DNA of 64,000 nt from the NCBI RefSeq assembly GCF_001303895.1, contig NZ_LJSD01000054.1:142284-206283 (forward strand). The letters run 5' to 3'. Below the pieces are notes generated by a model that was not told the DNA's origin, made no database searches, and worked only from the letters and a program-made list of their open reading frames with translations. The translations under genes and the position numbers were made by a program. This DNA is from Mesorhizobium sp. 1M-11 (lineage in GTDB: Bacteria; Pseudomonadota; Alphaproteobacteria; Rhizobiales; Rhizobiaceae). Positions 31,640-39,899 of this stretch are shown here, in pieces (within the stretch, counting starts at the first letter, position 1; each line of letters opens with the position of its first letter).

Positions 31640-33571
31640 ATGGCGAGCCCTCGCGGCGCCGACAAGGCGCTCGACGTCATCACCATCGGCCGTGCCTCGG
31701 TGGACCTGTATGGTCAGCAGATCGGTTCCCGACTGGAAGACATCACGTCCTTCGCCAAATCCGTCGGCGGCTGCCCGGCCAATATCGCCGTGGGCACCGC
31801 GCGGCTTGGCCTGAAGTCGGCGCTATTGACGCGGGTCGGCGACGAGCAGATGGGCCGCTTCATCCGCGAACAGCTGGTCCGCGAAAAAGTCAATGTCGAA
31901 GGCCTTCGCACCGATCCCGAACGGCTGACAGCTCTGGTGCTGCTCTCGGTTGAGGATGAGGGCGTCTCGCCGATGATCTTCTATCGTTCCGACTGCGCCG
32001 ACATGGCGCTGTCGGAGGACGATGTCGACGAGGCTTTCGTGACTTCGGCAAGGGCGATCGTGGTCACCGGCACGCATTTCTCCCGACCCAACAGCGACGC
32101 CGCCCAGCGCAAGGCGATCCGCATCGCCAAGGCGCATGGCGGCAAGGTGGTGTTCGATATCGACTACCGCCCGAACCTGTGGGGCCTCGCAGGCCATGCC
32201 GAGGGGTTCGGCCGCTACGTCAAATCCGATCGCGTCTCGGCGCAGTTGAAGACGGTGCTGCCTGATTGCGACCTGATCGTCGGCACCGAAGAGGAGGTGC
32301 TGATCGCATCCGGCGAAAGCGATTTGCTGACCGCACTCAAGACTATCCGTTCGCTGTCTGCCGCCACTATCGTGCTCAAGCGCGGGGCCAAGGGCTGCAT
32401 CGTCTATGACGGACCGATCAGCGACGATCTCGAGGATGGCGTCGTCGGCGACGGCTTCCCGATCGAAATCTACAATGTGCTCGGCGCCGGCGATGCCTTC
32501 ATGTCCGGCTTCCTGCGTGGCTGGCTGGGCGGCGAGGATTTCGCCACCGCCGCTACCTGGGCCAATGCCTGCGGGGCGTTCGCGGTGTCACGGCTGCTCT
32601 GCGCGCCCGAATATCCGACTTATGCGGAACTGCAGTTCTTCCTGAAGAACGGTTCGAAACATCTGGCGCTGCGCAAGGACGAGGCGATCAATCATGTCCA
32701 CTGGGCGACCACGCGACGCCGCGACATCCCGCTTCTGATGGCGCTGGCTTGCGATCATCGCCTGCAACTGGAAGATATCGCAACCAAGGCCGGTGCGGAT
32801 GTTTCACGGATAAACGCCTTCAAGGTGCTGGCGGTGAAGGCCGCCTCGAAGGTTGCTGCCGGACGGGGTGGTTACGGCATGCTGCTCGACGAAAAATTTG
32901 GCCGTGAAGCGATGTTCGAGTTCGCACACCATTCTTTCGCCTGGCTCGGCCGTCCGGTCGAACGGCCCGGCTCCCGGCCGCTGCGCTTCGAGTTCAGCCA
33001 GGACATCGGTTCGCAACTCGTCGACTGGCCTGTCGACCACTGCATCAAATGTCTGTGTTTCTATCACCCCGACGATCCGGAGGACTTGAAGAAAGAGCAG
33101 CAGGAAAAGCTGCGCGCCCTTTTCGAAGCCGCACGGAAAGTCGGTCGTGAACTGCTGATCGAGATCATCGCCAGCAAGCATGGCAGGATCGATGACACCA
33201 CGGTGCAGCGCGCGTTGCAGGAACTCTATGCACTCGGCATCAAACCCGACTGGTGGAAACTGGAACCCCAGGCTTCCGCGAACGCCTGGGCGAAGATCGA
33301 AGAAACCATCGTCAGCAACGACCCGTTCTGCCGGGGTGTCGTGCTGCTGGGTCTCGAGGCGCCGCTGAACGAGCTGGAGACAGCCTTTTGCGCAACGGCG
33401 GACGTGCCGATCGTCAAGGGTTTTGCCGTCGGCCGCACCATCTTCGCCCATGCCGCCGGACAATGGCTCGCCGGAAAAATGAGCGACGAGGAAGCCGTGG
33501 ACGACATGGCGCGGCGTTTCGAGGAATTGACCAGGGCCTGGCTTGCCGCGCGCAACCGCGAGGCGGCATAA
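31640..33571 (+). CDS. iolC: IolC 5-dehydro-2-deoxygluconokinase fused to a DUF2090 domain
   Basis: A 643-aa fusion starting at ATG 31640 behind AGGGAGGA. The N-terminal half (about residues 1-330) is a PfkB-type carbohydrate kinase (SVGGCPANIAVGTARLGLKSA near residue 42; NVLGAGDAFMSGFLRG with the catalytic Asp near 290-305). The C-terminal half (about 345-640) is DUF2090, related to the DKGP aldolase-like barrel. The kinase makes 2-deoxy-5-keto-gluconate 6-phosphate. In Bacillus the next step is a separate aldolase IolJ. The fusion is usual in alphaproteobacteria and could carry the aldolase step. Confidence 0.93.
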   Translation: MASPRGADKALDVITIGRASVDLYGQQIGSRLEDITSFAKSVGGCPANIAVGTARLGLKSALLTRVGDEQMGRFIREQLVREKVNVEGLRTDPERLTALVLLSVEDEGVSPMIFYRSDCADMALSEDDVDEAFVTSARAIVVTGTHFSRPNSDAAQRKAIRIAKAHGGKVVFDIDYRPNLWGLAGHAEGFGRYVKSDRVSAQLKTVLPDCDLIVGTEEEVLIASGESDLLTALKTIRSLSAATIVLKRGAKGCIVYDGPISDDLEDGVVGDGFPIEIYNVLGAGDAFMSGFLRGWLGGEDFATAATWANACGAFAVSRLLCAPEYPTYAELQFFLKNGSKHLALRKDEAINHVHWATTRRRDIPLLMALACDHRLQLEDIATKAGADVSRINAFKVLAVKAASKVAAGRGGYGMLLDEKFGREAMFEFAHHSFAWLGRPVERPGSRPLRFEFSQDIGSQLVDWPVDHCIKCLCFYHPDDPEDLKKEQQEKLRALFEAARKVGRELLIEIIASKHGRIDDTTVQRALQELYALGIKPDWWKLEPQASANAWAKIEETIVSNDPFCRGVVLLGLEAPLNELETAFCATADVPIVKGFAVGRTIFAHAAGQWLAGKMSDEEAVDDMARRFEELTRAWLAARNREAA

Positions 33572-33601
33572 GAACGGCTGGAGGACACGCACGATGACCG
33601 G

Positions 33602-33786
33602 CCTGCATTTCTCACACTCGATGTGGCCTGCGCCGGTTCTTCAACCGGCCCTCCGGGTTGCCTTTCGGCGGACGTCTGCGGCGTCGAGAGGCTCAACCGT
33701 ATGTCCAATACGCTCTTCGCCCCTCGACGCCGTATCCGCCTCGCCCAAAGTGCAACGCAGGCCACATGGAGTGTGAGAAATGCAGG
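33602..33786. repeat. 185-bp long inverted repeat between iolC and iolD
   Basis: The outer arms are 31 nt (33602-33632 and 33756-33786) and match at 30 of 31 positions. The inner part also pairs imperfectly, including GGCGTCGAG (33680-33688) with CTCGACGCC (33723-33731). The right arm contains the last bases before iolD and its ATG (33780-33782). It could be a palindromic intergenic element or a regulatory stem-loop. No target duplication is visible. Confidence 0.9.
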
Positions 33787-35633
33787 CTAGAACCGTCCGC
33801 CTGACGATGGCGCAGGCGCTGACCCGCTTCCTGTCCCGCCAGATGACTGTGATCGATGGCGAGAAGCTACCGATCTTCGGCGGCGTCTGGGCGATTTTCG
33901 GCCACGGCAATGTCGCCGGCATCGGCGAGGCCCTCTACCAACAGCGCGATGACCTGCCGACCTTCCGCGCCCACAACGAGCAGGCCATGACGCATGCAGC
34001 GATCGGCTATGCCAAGGCGCATTTCCGCCGCCGTTTCATGGCCGCCACAAGTTCGATCGGCCCCGGCGCGGTGAACATGGTCACGGCTGCGGCGCTCGCG
34101 CATGTCAACCGGCTTCCCGTGCTGCTCCTGCCCGGCGACGTCTTCGCCAATCGCGTTCCCGACCCGGTGCTGCAACAGGCCGAAGACTTTTCCGATGGGA
34201 CTCTCTCGGTCAATGACTGCTTCCGCCCCGTCTCGCGCTATTTCGACCGCATCACCCGGCCGGAGCAGATCATCCCGGCACTGGCCCGTGCCATGCAGGT
34301 CCTGACCGATCCCGCCGAATGCGGACCGGTGACGCTTTCGCTCTGCCAGGATGTACAGGCCGAGGCCTATGATTATCCGGAACGCTTCTTCGAGGAACGT
34401 GTCTGGCAGGTACGCCGGCCGCGGCCAGACCGTGCCGAACTCGCGGCTGCCATCGAAGCGCTGAAGGGCGCCAAGAAACCATTGGTGATCGCCGGCGGCG
34501 GCGTGCTCTATTCCGGCGCATCCGGCGAACTGACGCGTTTCGTCGAAGCCGCCGGCATTCCGGTCTGCGAAACGCAAGGCGGCAAATCCTCCTTGCCTGA
34601 CAACCATCCACTCAACATGGCGGCTGTCGGCGTTACCGGCACCGCGGCCGCCAACCGGCTGGCCGAAGAGGCGGATGTCGTTCTCGCGGTCGGCACCCGT
34701 TTACAGGATTTCACCACCGGCTCCTGGGCGCTGTTCCAGAATGCCGCCAAGACCATCCTCGGCCTCAATGTACAGCCTTTCGATGCCGGCAAACATCGTG
34801 CGCTGCCACTGGTGGCCGACGCCATTGAGGGGCTGGCGGAACTGACCGCCGGCCTGCAGGGCTGGAAAGCGCCGGCAGGCTGGACGGAGAATGCGGCCAA
34901 GGGGAAGCAGGAGTGGCAGGCTGCGGCCGCCAAGGTCACCGCTCCCACCAATGCCGCCTATCCCTCCGACGCGCAGGTGATCGGCGCGGTCCAGCGTGCG
35001 ATGGGCTCCGGCGTCACCGTGCTGCACGCCGCCGGCGGATTGCCTGGCGAACTGCACAAGCTGTGGCAGGCCGGCGCGCCGGGCTCCTATCATGCAGAAT
35101 ACGGCTTCTCGACCATGGGTTACGAGATCGCCGGCGCGCTCGGCGCCAAGATGGCGAAGCCGGAACAGGACGTGGTCGTCATGCTCGGCGACGGTTCCTA
35201 CCTCATGCTCAATTCCGAGATCGCCACATCGGTGATGCTTGGCCTGAAGCTGACCATCGTCCTGCTCGACAATCGCGGCTATGGCTGCATCAATCGGCTG
35301 CAGATGGCGACCGGCGGGGCCAACTTCAACAACCTGCTCAAGGACACTCGCCACGAGACGCTGCCCGACATCGACTTCGCCGCCCATGCCGCGAGTCTCG
35401 GCGCCATCTCGCAAAAGGTGTCTTCGATCGCCGACCTGGAAAGCGCCTTGGCGAAGGCGAAGACGAACAACCGCACGACGGTCATCGTCATCGACACCGA
35501 CCCCTTGATCTCAACCGAGGCTGGCGGCCATTGGTGGGATGTGGCGGTGCCGGAAGTCAGTGCCCGCGAGGAAGTCAACGCCGCCCGCAAAGGCTATGAG
35601 GAAAAGCGCAAGCTGCAGAGTATCGGCGACTGA
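33780..35633 (+). CDS. iolD: 3D-(3,5/4)-trihydroxycyclohexane-1,2-dione acylhydrolase
   Basis: A 617-aa thiamine-diphosphate enzyme that opens the ring in inositol catabolism. The N-terminal PYR domain (about residues 5-190) has HNEQAMTHAAIGYAKAHFRRR with the catalytic Glu. A middle domain (about 215-350) follows, and a C-terminal PP domain holds the ThDP-metal motif LGDGSYLMLNSEIATSVMLGLKLTIVLLDNRGYG (GDG...N) near residue 462-495. The start lies in the right arm of a 185-bp inverted repeat, so its ribosome site would be paired in a full hairpin. Gene order iolC-iolD-iolE-iolB supports the call. Confidence 0.94.
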   Translation: MQARTVRLTMAQALTRFLSRQMTVIDGEKLPIFGGVWAIFGHGNVAGIGEALYQQRDDLPTFRAHNEQAMTHAAIGYAKAHFRRRFMAATSSIGPGAVNMVTAAALAHVNRLPVLLLPGDVFANRVPDPVLQQAEDFSDGTLSVNDCFRPVSRYFDRITRPEQIIPALARAMQVLTDPAECGPVTLSLCQDVQAEAYDYPERFFEERVWQVRRPRPDRAELAAAIEALKGAKKPLVIAGGGVLYSGASGELTRFVEAAGIPVCETQGGKSSLPDNHPLNMAAVGVTGTAAANRLAEEADVVLAVGTRLQDFTTGSWALFQNAAKTILGLNVQPFDAGKHRALPLVADAIEGLAELTAGLQGWKAPAGWTENAAKGKQEWQAAAAKVTAPTNAAYPSDAQVIGAVQRAMGSGVTVLHAAGGLPGELHKLWQAGAPGSYHAEYGFSTMGYEIAGALGAKMAKPEQDVVVMLGDGSYLMLNSEIATSVMLGLKLTIVLLDNRGYGCINRLQMATGGANFNNLLKDTRHETLPDIDFAAHAASLGAISQKVSSIADLESALAKAKTNNRTTVIVIDTDPLISTEAGGHWWDVAVPEVSAREEVNAARKGYEEKRKLQSIGD

Positions 35634-35668
35634 GCTTGCGAGCCAACCATCGAGACCGGAGTCCTGAA

Positions 35669-36586
35669 TTGAAAGCCAAACTGGGCATGTCCCCCATCGC
35701 ATGGTGGAATGACGACCTCGTGGAATTGAGCGATGACGTGTCGCTCGAGGAGTGCCTGAGGCAATCGCGCTCGGCCGGTTTCACCGGCATGGAGCAGGGC
35801 CGCCGTTTCCCGAGCACGCCGGAAGAGATGTTGCCGATCCTGAAACAGGCCGACGTCACACTGTGCGGCGGCTGGTTCTCCGGCACGCTGGTCAATGAGG
35901 AGCTTGCCGCCAACAAGGATCGCATCGCGCCGATGATCGAGCTGTTCAAGGCGGTCAACGCGCCCTGCATCGTCTATGGCGAGGTTGGCCGCTCGATCCA
36001 GGGCGATCGCTCCAGGCCGCTCGCCACCAAGACCGTGCTGAGCGACGATGAGATGAAAGCCTATGCCCGCAAGGTGACGGCGTTCGGCGAATGGTGCGCC
36101 GAACAAGACATGCCGCTATCCTACCATCACCACATGGCGGCGGTGGTGCAGTTCGAGCACGAGCTGGACGCCTTCATGACGCATTCGGGCGAAGGCATTC
36201 CACTACTGCTCGATGCCGGTCATCTCGCCTTCGCCGGCGGCGATGTGCTGCGGGCCATCGACAACCACCACAAGCGCATCAACCATGTGCATGTGAAGGA
36301 TGTGCGCATGGATGTGATCAAGAGCCTGGACTGGTCGCAACAGTCCTTCCTCGACGCGGTAGCGCTGGGTGCCTTCACCGTGCCAGGCGATGGCTCTCTC
36401 GATTTCGGCGCCATCGTGCAGAAATTCGCCGGCTATGGATATGAAGGCTGGTTCGTGGTCGAAGCCGAACAGGATCCGAAGAAGAACCCGCCGCTGAGGA
36501 TGGCACAGGTCGGGCACGAGGAACTGATGCGCGTGATGACCGCGGCAGGCTATACGGTGGAGACGCAAGGCTTCCCTAACAGCTGA
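35669..36586 (+). CDS. iolE: Myo-inosose-2 dehydratase
   Basis: A 305-aa xylose-isomerase-like TIM barrel that dehydrates 2-keto-myo-inositol. TTG 35669 is chosen because the protein then starts LKAKLGMSPIAWWNDD like the family, with GGAG 9 nt upstream. Metal-binding features include SYHHHMAAVV (about residues 149-158), LLDAGHLAFAGGD (about 179-191) and INHVHVKD near 202. It lies 35 nt after iolD. Rare TTG use suggests lower translation. Confidence 0.92.
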   Translation: MKAKLGMSPIAWWNDDLVELSDDVSLEECLRQSRSAGFTGMEQGRRFPSTPEEMLPILKQADVTLCGGWFSGTLVNEELAANKDRIAPMIELFKAVNAPCIVYGEVGRSIQGDRSRPLATKTVLSDDEMKAYARKVTAFGEWCAEQDMPLSYHHHMAAVVQFEHELDAFMTHSGEGIPLLLDAGHLAFAGGDVLRAIDNHHKRINHVHVKDVRMDVIKSLDWSQQSFLDAVALGAFTVPGDGSLDFGAIVQKFAGYGYEGWFVVEAEQDPKKNPPLRMAQVGHEELMRVMTAAGYTVETQGFPNS

Positions 36587-36598
36587 ACGGACATCGCC

Positions 36599-36820
36599 AT
36601 GACCAAGGACAACCAGCATCCCTTCTTCCGGCCATTGTGGCGCCGGATCGCGGTCATAGCCGTATGCGTGATCTGGTCGGCGGTCGAATTCGCGGTCGGC
36701 ACGCCGTTCTGGGGCACGCTGCTTGCCGGCATGGCCATCTACGCCGTTTGGACCTTCCTGATCCAATACAAGCCGGGTGAAGAGCCCCCGCCCTCCGGTG
36801 AAACCAAAACCAAGGATTGA
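36599..36820 (+). CDS. Small two-TM membrane protein of the iol operon (DUF3329-like)
   Basis: A 73-aa protein with a basic start (MTKDNQHPFFRPLWRR), a hydrophobic helix (IAVIAVCVIWSAVEF), a second helix (TLLAGMAIYAVWTFLI) and an acidic proline-rich tail. It resembles the DUF3329 family seen between iolE and iolB in related bacteria. It lies 12 nt after iolE and 4 nt before iolB. Its role is unknown. Confidence 0.75.
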   Translation: MTKDNQHPFFRPLWRRIAVIAVCVIWSAVEFAVGTPFWGTLLAGMAIYAVWTFLIQYKPGEEPPPSGETKTKD

Positions 36821-36824
36821 GACC

Positions 36825-37622
36825 ATGTCGAAACTGCTGGTGAAGGCCAGGAAAGGTCATGGCCATGTCGCCAATGTCACGCCGCAGAACGCCGGCTGGA
36901 CCCATGTCGGTTTCGACCTGCACCGGCTGGCGCCGGGACAAAGCGTGTCCGGCGAGACGGGCGGCCGTGAAGCCTGCCTGGTCTTCGTCACTGGCAGGGG
37001 CAAGACTACAGCCGGCGGGCAGGAACTCGGCCTGCTCGGCGAACGCATGTCGCCCTTCGACGGCAAGCCATGGTCGGTCTATGTGCCGCAAGGTTCGGAC
37101 TGGTCGGTGACGGCAGAAACCGAGCTGGAGCTTGCCGTCTGCACGGCACCGGGACTTGGAGGCGGCCTGCCGGTGCGCGTGATCCGGCCCGACGACCTTG
37201 GCCAGGAAGTGCGCGGCAAGGGCACCAACACCCGCCATGTCACCAACATCCTGCCGGAAAGCGAGCCGGCGGATTCGCTCTTGGTGGTGGAGGTGATCAC
37301 GCCGGGCGGACATACATCCAGCTACCCCCCGCACAAGCACGATCAGGACAATCTGCCCGCCGAATCCTATCTGGAAGAGACCTATTACCACCGGCTCAAC
37401 CCGCCGCAGGGTTTTGCCTTCCAGCGCGTCTACACGGATGACCGCTCACTCGACGAAGCGATGGCGGTGGAAGATGGCGACGTGGTGCTGGTGCCCAAAG
37501 GTTACCACCCCTGTGCCGCCTGCCACGGCTACGACCTCTATTATCTCAACGTCATGGCCGGACCGAAGCGGACGTGGAAGTTCCACAATGCGGTGGAGCA
37601 TGAGTGGCTGGTGAACAGGTAG
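36825..37622 (+). CDS. iolB: 5-deoxy-glucuronate isomerase
   Basis: A 265-aa bicupin that converts 5-deoxy-glucuronate to 2-deoxy-5-keto-gluconate, the substrate of IolC. The start is ATG 36825. The second cupin carries the metal ligands in PPHKHDQDN (about residues 167-175) with a Glu in EETYYHRLNPPQGFAFQ and a His in PKGYHPCAACHGYDLYYLNVMAGP (about 225-248). It is the last gene of the iol operon. An 8-bp tandem repeat starts immediately after its stop. Confidence 0.95.
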   Translation: MSKLLVKARKGHGHVANVTPQNAGWTHVGFDLHRLAPGQSVSGETGGREACLVFVTGRGKTTAGGQELGLLGERMSPFDGKPWSVYVPQGSDWSVTAETELELAVCTAPGLGGGLPVRVIRPDDLGQEVRGKGTNTRHVTNILPESEPADSLLVVEVITPGGHTSSYPPHKHDQDNLPAESYLEETYYHRLNPPQGFAFQRVYTDDRSLDEAMAVEDGDVVLVPKGYHPCAACHGYDLYYLNVMAGPKRTWKFHNAVEHEWLVNR

Positions 37623-37715
37623 GGGAGTAAGGGAGTAGGGGAATAAAACAGTGAGGCACGGAACTGCCGAGCGATACTTGCCCACTCCCCTACTCTCCTA
37701 CTCTCCTACTCCCCT
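37621..37715. repeat. Inverted arrays of an 8-bp tandem repeat between iolB and the DUF1513 gene
   Basis: Left array on plus: AGGGGAGT, AAGGGAGT, AGGGGAAT (37621-37644). Right array: four minus-strand units AGGGGAGT, AGGAGAGT, AGGAGAGT, AGGGGAGT (37684-37715). The two arrays are complementary over about 25 bases with a roughly 40-nt loop. The right array encodes the last residues and the stop of the DUF1513 gene. Confidence 0.9.
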
Positions 37716-38806
37716 ATCCTCAACATATGATTGTCCCACACATAATCCGGCTCGCTCACCGTGTTGCCGTCGGGCTGCATGATGGCGCCGGCGCCGGTGG
37801 AGGCGAGGAACCCGGCCTGGTCGGGTGCCAGGCCGCAGACCTCAATCAGGCTGCTGGTCCTGACGATCTTACCGCTCGCCGCCTCGATCACGGCGAAGGC
37901 ATTGCCCTGCGGTGACGACACCGCGACCGTGCCGGCATCCGGATTGGTTGCCACCGAGCCTATATAATTGCGGAAGCCGCTCAGCACGTCCTTCGGCATG
38001 TCGAGCAATGCCAGGTCCTTGCCGCGCTCGGCGCGGCCGACCAGAAGCGGCTGCTCCGTCGCCGGCCCGCGATGCTGGCAACCGAACCACACCGTACCCT
38101 TGGCATCGAGATCCATGTGGCGAATGGAAAGCTGGTGCAGCGACGGTGGCAGCTCGTGCTTTTCGATCAGCTCACCGGTGACGCGATCGACCAGTGTGTA
38201 GGACGGCTTCATGGTGGCGATGTTGAGTTCGGCGCGACCGAAATCGGGATGCGTTTCGATGCCGCCATTGGCGACCGCTATGGTGCGGCCATCGCCCAGC
38301 AACAGCAGCTCGTGCGGGCCGACACCGTAGGTTGGGAATTCGCCGATGCGCTTGAAACCGCCCTTGGCATCGTAGACACCGACCATGCCGGCGGCATTGT
38401 CGTAATCGTTCTCGGTGGCGTAGAGCAGCGCGCCATCGTTCGAGAACGCGCCATGGCCGAAGAAATGCCGGTCGGGCTGGCTGGCAATGGTCAGTGGTTC
38501 AGCGCGGCCCTTGTGGTCGAAGACGACGAAGAACGTTCCGGGTTGGCGGGCGAACACCGCTGAACGACCCGAAACGGGATCGAAGGTCACGTCATGGCCG
38601 CGGTCGGGCAGATCGACCGCATGCAGCATCTTGCCGGCTTCGGAAAGCACGGCAGCGCCGTAGCTGCCGTCGCGCTTCATGTAGGCAGTGGCAAAGACGG
38701 CGTCTGCCTCCAGCGTCGCGGCCCAGGCCTGCGGTGCAAGCGCTGCCAGGAAGCCGGCACCTGCAGCCTTCAGGAAATCGCGGCGGTCGATGAGCGGCGT
38801 GCGCAT
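37706..38806 (-). CDS. DUF1513 exported protein, Tat-type signal
   Basis: A 366-aa protein with ATG 38806 behind GAGGGG; an ATG six codons upstream overlaps the previous stop. The N-terminus RRDFLKAAGAGFLAALAPQAWA has the twin arginine and hydrophobic core of a Tat signal. The mature protein matches DUF1513, a seven-bladed propeller-like family (HDVTFDPVSGRSAVFARQPGTF, FGHGAFSNDGALLYATEND). It is the last gene of the imelysin / di-haem operon. A periplasmic role in iron or copper handling is inferred from this context. The final residues RIGE-stop are read from the tandem repeat. Confidence 0.85.
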   Translation of the reverse strand: MRTPLIDRRDFLKAAGAGFLAALAPQAWAATLEADAVFATAYMKRDGSYGAAVLSEAGKMLHAVDLPDRGHDVTFDPVSGRSAVFARQPGTFFVVFDHKGRAEPLTIASQPDRHFFGHGAFSNDGALLYATENDYDNAAGMVGVYDAKGGFKRIGEFPTYGVGPHELLLLGDGRTIAVANGGIETHPDFGRAELNIATMKPSYTLVDRVTGELIEKHELPPSLHQLSIRHMDLDAKGTVWFGCQHRGPATEQPLLVGRAERGKDLALLDMPKDVLSGFRNYIGSVATNPDAGTVAVSSPQGNAFAVIEAASGKIVRTSSLIEVCGLAPDQAGFLASTGAGAIMQPDGNTVSEPDYVWDNHMLRIGE

Positions 38807-38816
38807 GGCGAACCCC

Positions 38817-39899
38817 TCAATCACCGTCCAGCGAGGAAAAGCCGGCGGTCAGGCCGAAGGCGGCCGACAGCCGGGTGCCGAACAGGTTGCTGAGGCTGCT
38901 GGTGATCAGCTGGAAATGTTCAAGTGCTGCGCGACGCTTGGGATCGGCCAGAACCTCGGCGGCGGGCCCTGACGCTTCCTTGGCCGCGGCGACGCCGTTG
39001 CCCAGCTGAATCTCGATCGAATCGGCGATCCAGCGATCGTCCTTTGGCAGCGCATCGCCGAGATTCGAAGCCTGGAACAGCCGGTTCATGCCATCGAGAT
39101 TGGCAGCAAGCGAGGCGCCGGTGAGGCCGGAGCGCCAATAGATCGCCTGTTTCGGCTTGGCGGCGTCGGCATTGGCTCCGAGAAAACTCTTGAGGCGCTG
39201 ATCACGCACCAGCTCGAGCCCATTGATGAAGACGCCCATCAATTCGGTCACCGCTTCGCTGCCGTCACGGTAGAGCGCATTGTCGGGACCGGGGCTGGCC
39301 CATTGCGCGGCGAATCCGTCCGGCTTCGCCCATGCGGCGGACACATCGGCGGCAATCGTCTCGACATTGCCGGCGATGGCGAGGCCATAAGCACAGCGAT
39401 AGGCGCCGTCCTTGCCGGCGAGCGTCTCCGCGTCGGTGCCGTAGAGCACGAATTCCAACGCACCAAGCCCCTGCATGGCGATGCTCTTGCCAGCAATGCC
39501 GGCGGCATCAGTGGCCGAAACGTCCCTTTCGGCCAGCGTCGCCTGCACCTGCTTCAGGCCGAGCCCCTTGCGGTCCGGCCAATAAAGCATGCGCTCCAGC
39601 CGGTTGTTTTCGGTGATCGGCCCGAAGCGGACGATCTCGACTGTCGACCATGCCGTCACCGTACCCGCGAATTCGGTGCGCGCGGCGTCGAGAGCCTGTT
39701 GCGAGGGGGCCTCGCACAACGCCTTGGCGGCCTTGGCTGTCGCCGCGGCGTGTTGCTGCAGCGAAGCGTAGGCCGGGCGGATGAAACCGTCGACCGCACT
39801 GTTGACGACATCCGAGGCCTGCACTGCGGCGCCCGCCGGTTCGACGACGGCAAGAGCAAACGGAACGACAAGCGCGGTGGTTAGGCGTTTCAACATCAC
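38817..39899 (-). CDS. Imelysin-family lipoprotein-like protein with altered GxHxxE motif
   Basis: A 360-aa periplasmic protein with a signal peptide (about residues 1-25, ending AGAAVQA). The imelysin fold is all-helical. The conserved GxHxxE motif of imelysins reads GLGALEFVLYG here (about residue 139-149), so the His is Gly. The neighbouring imelysin at 42386-43690 has the normal motif. Members like this sit beside di-haem oxidoreductase and DUF1513 genes. It overlaps the di-haem gene by 4 nt. Confidence 0.85.
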   Translation of the reverse strand: MMLKRLTTALVVPFALAVVEPAGAAVQASDVVNSAVDGFIRPAYASLQQHAAATAKAAKALCEAPSQQALDAARTEFAGTVTAWSTVEIVRFGPITENNRLERMLYWPDRKGLGLKQVQATLAERDVSATDAAGIAGKSIAMQGLGALEFVLYGTDAETLAGKDGAYRCAYGLAIAGNVETIAADVSAAWAKPDGFAAQWASPGPDNALYRDGSEAVTELMGVFINGLELVRDQRLKSFLGANADAAKPKQAIYWRSGLTGASLAANLDGMNRLFQASNLGDALPKDDRWIADSIEIQLGNGVAAAKEASGPAAEVLADPKRRAALEHFQLITSSLSNLFGTRLSAAFGLTAGFSSLDGD

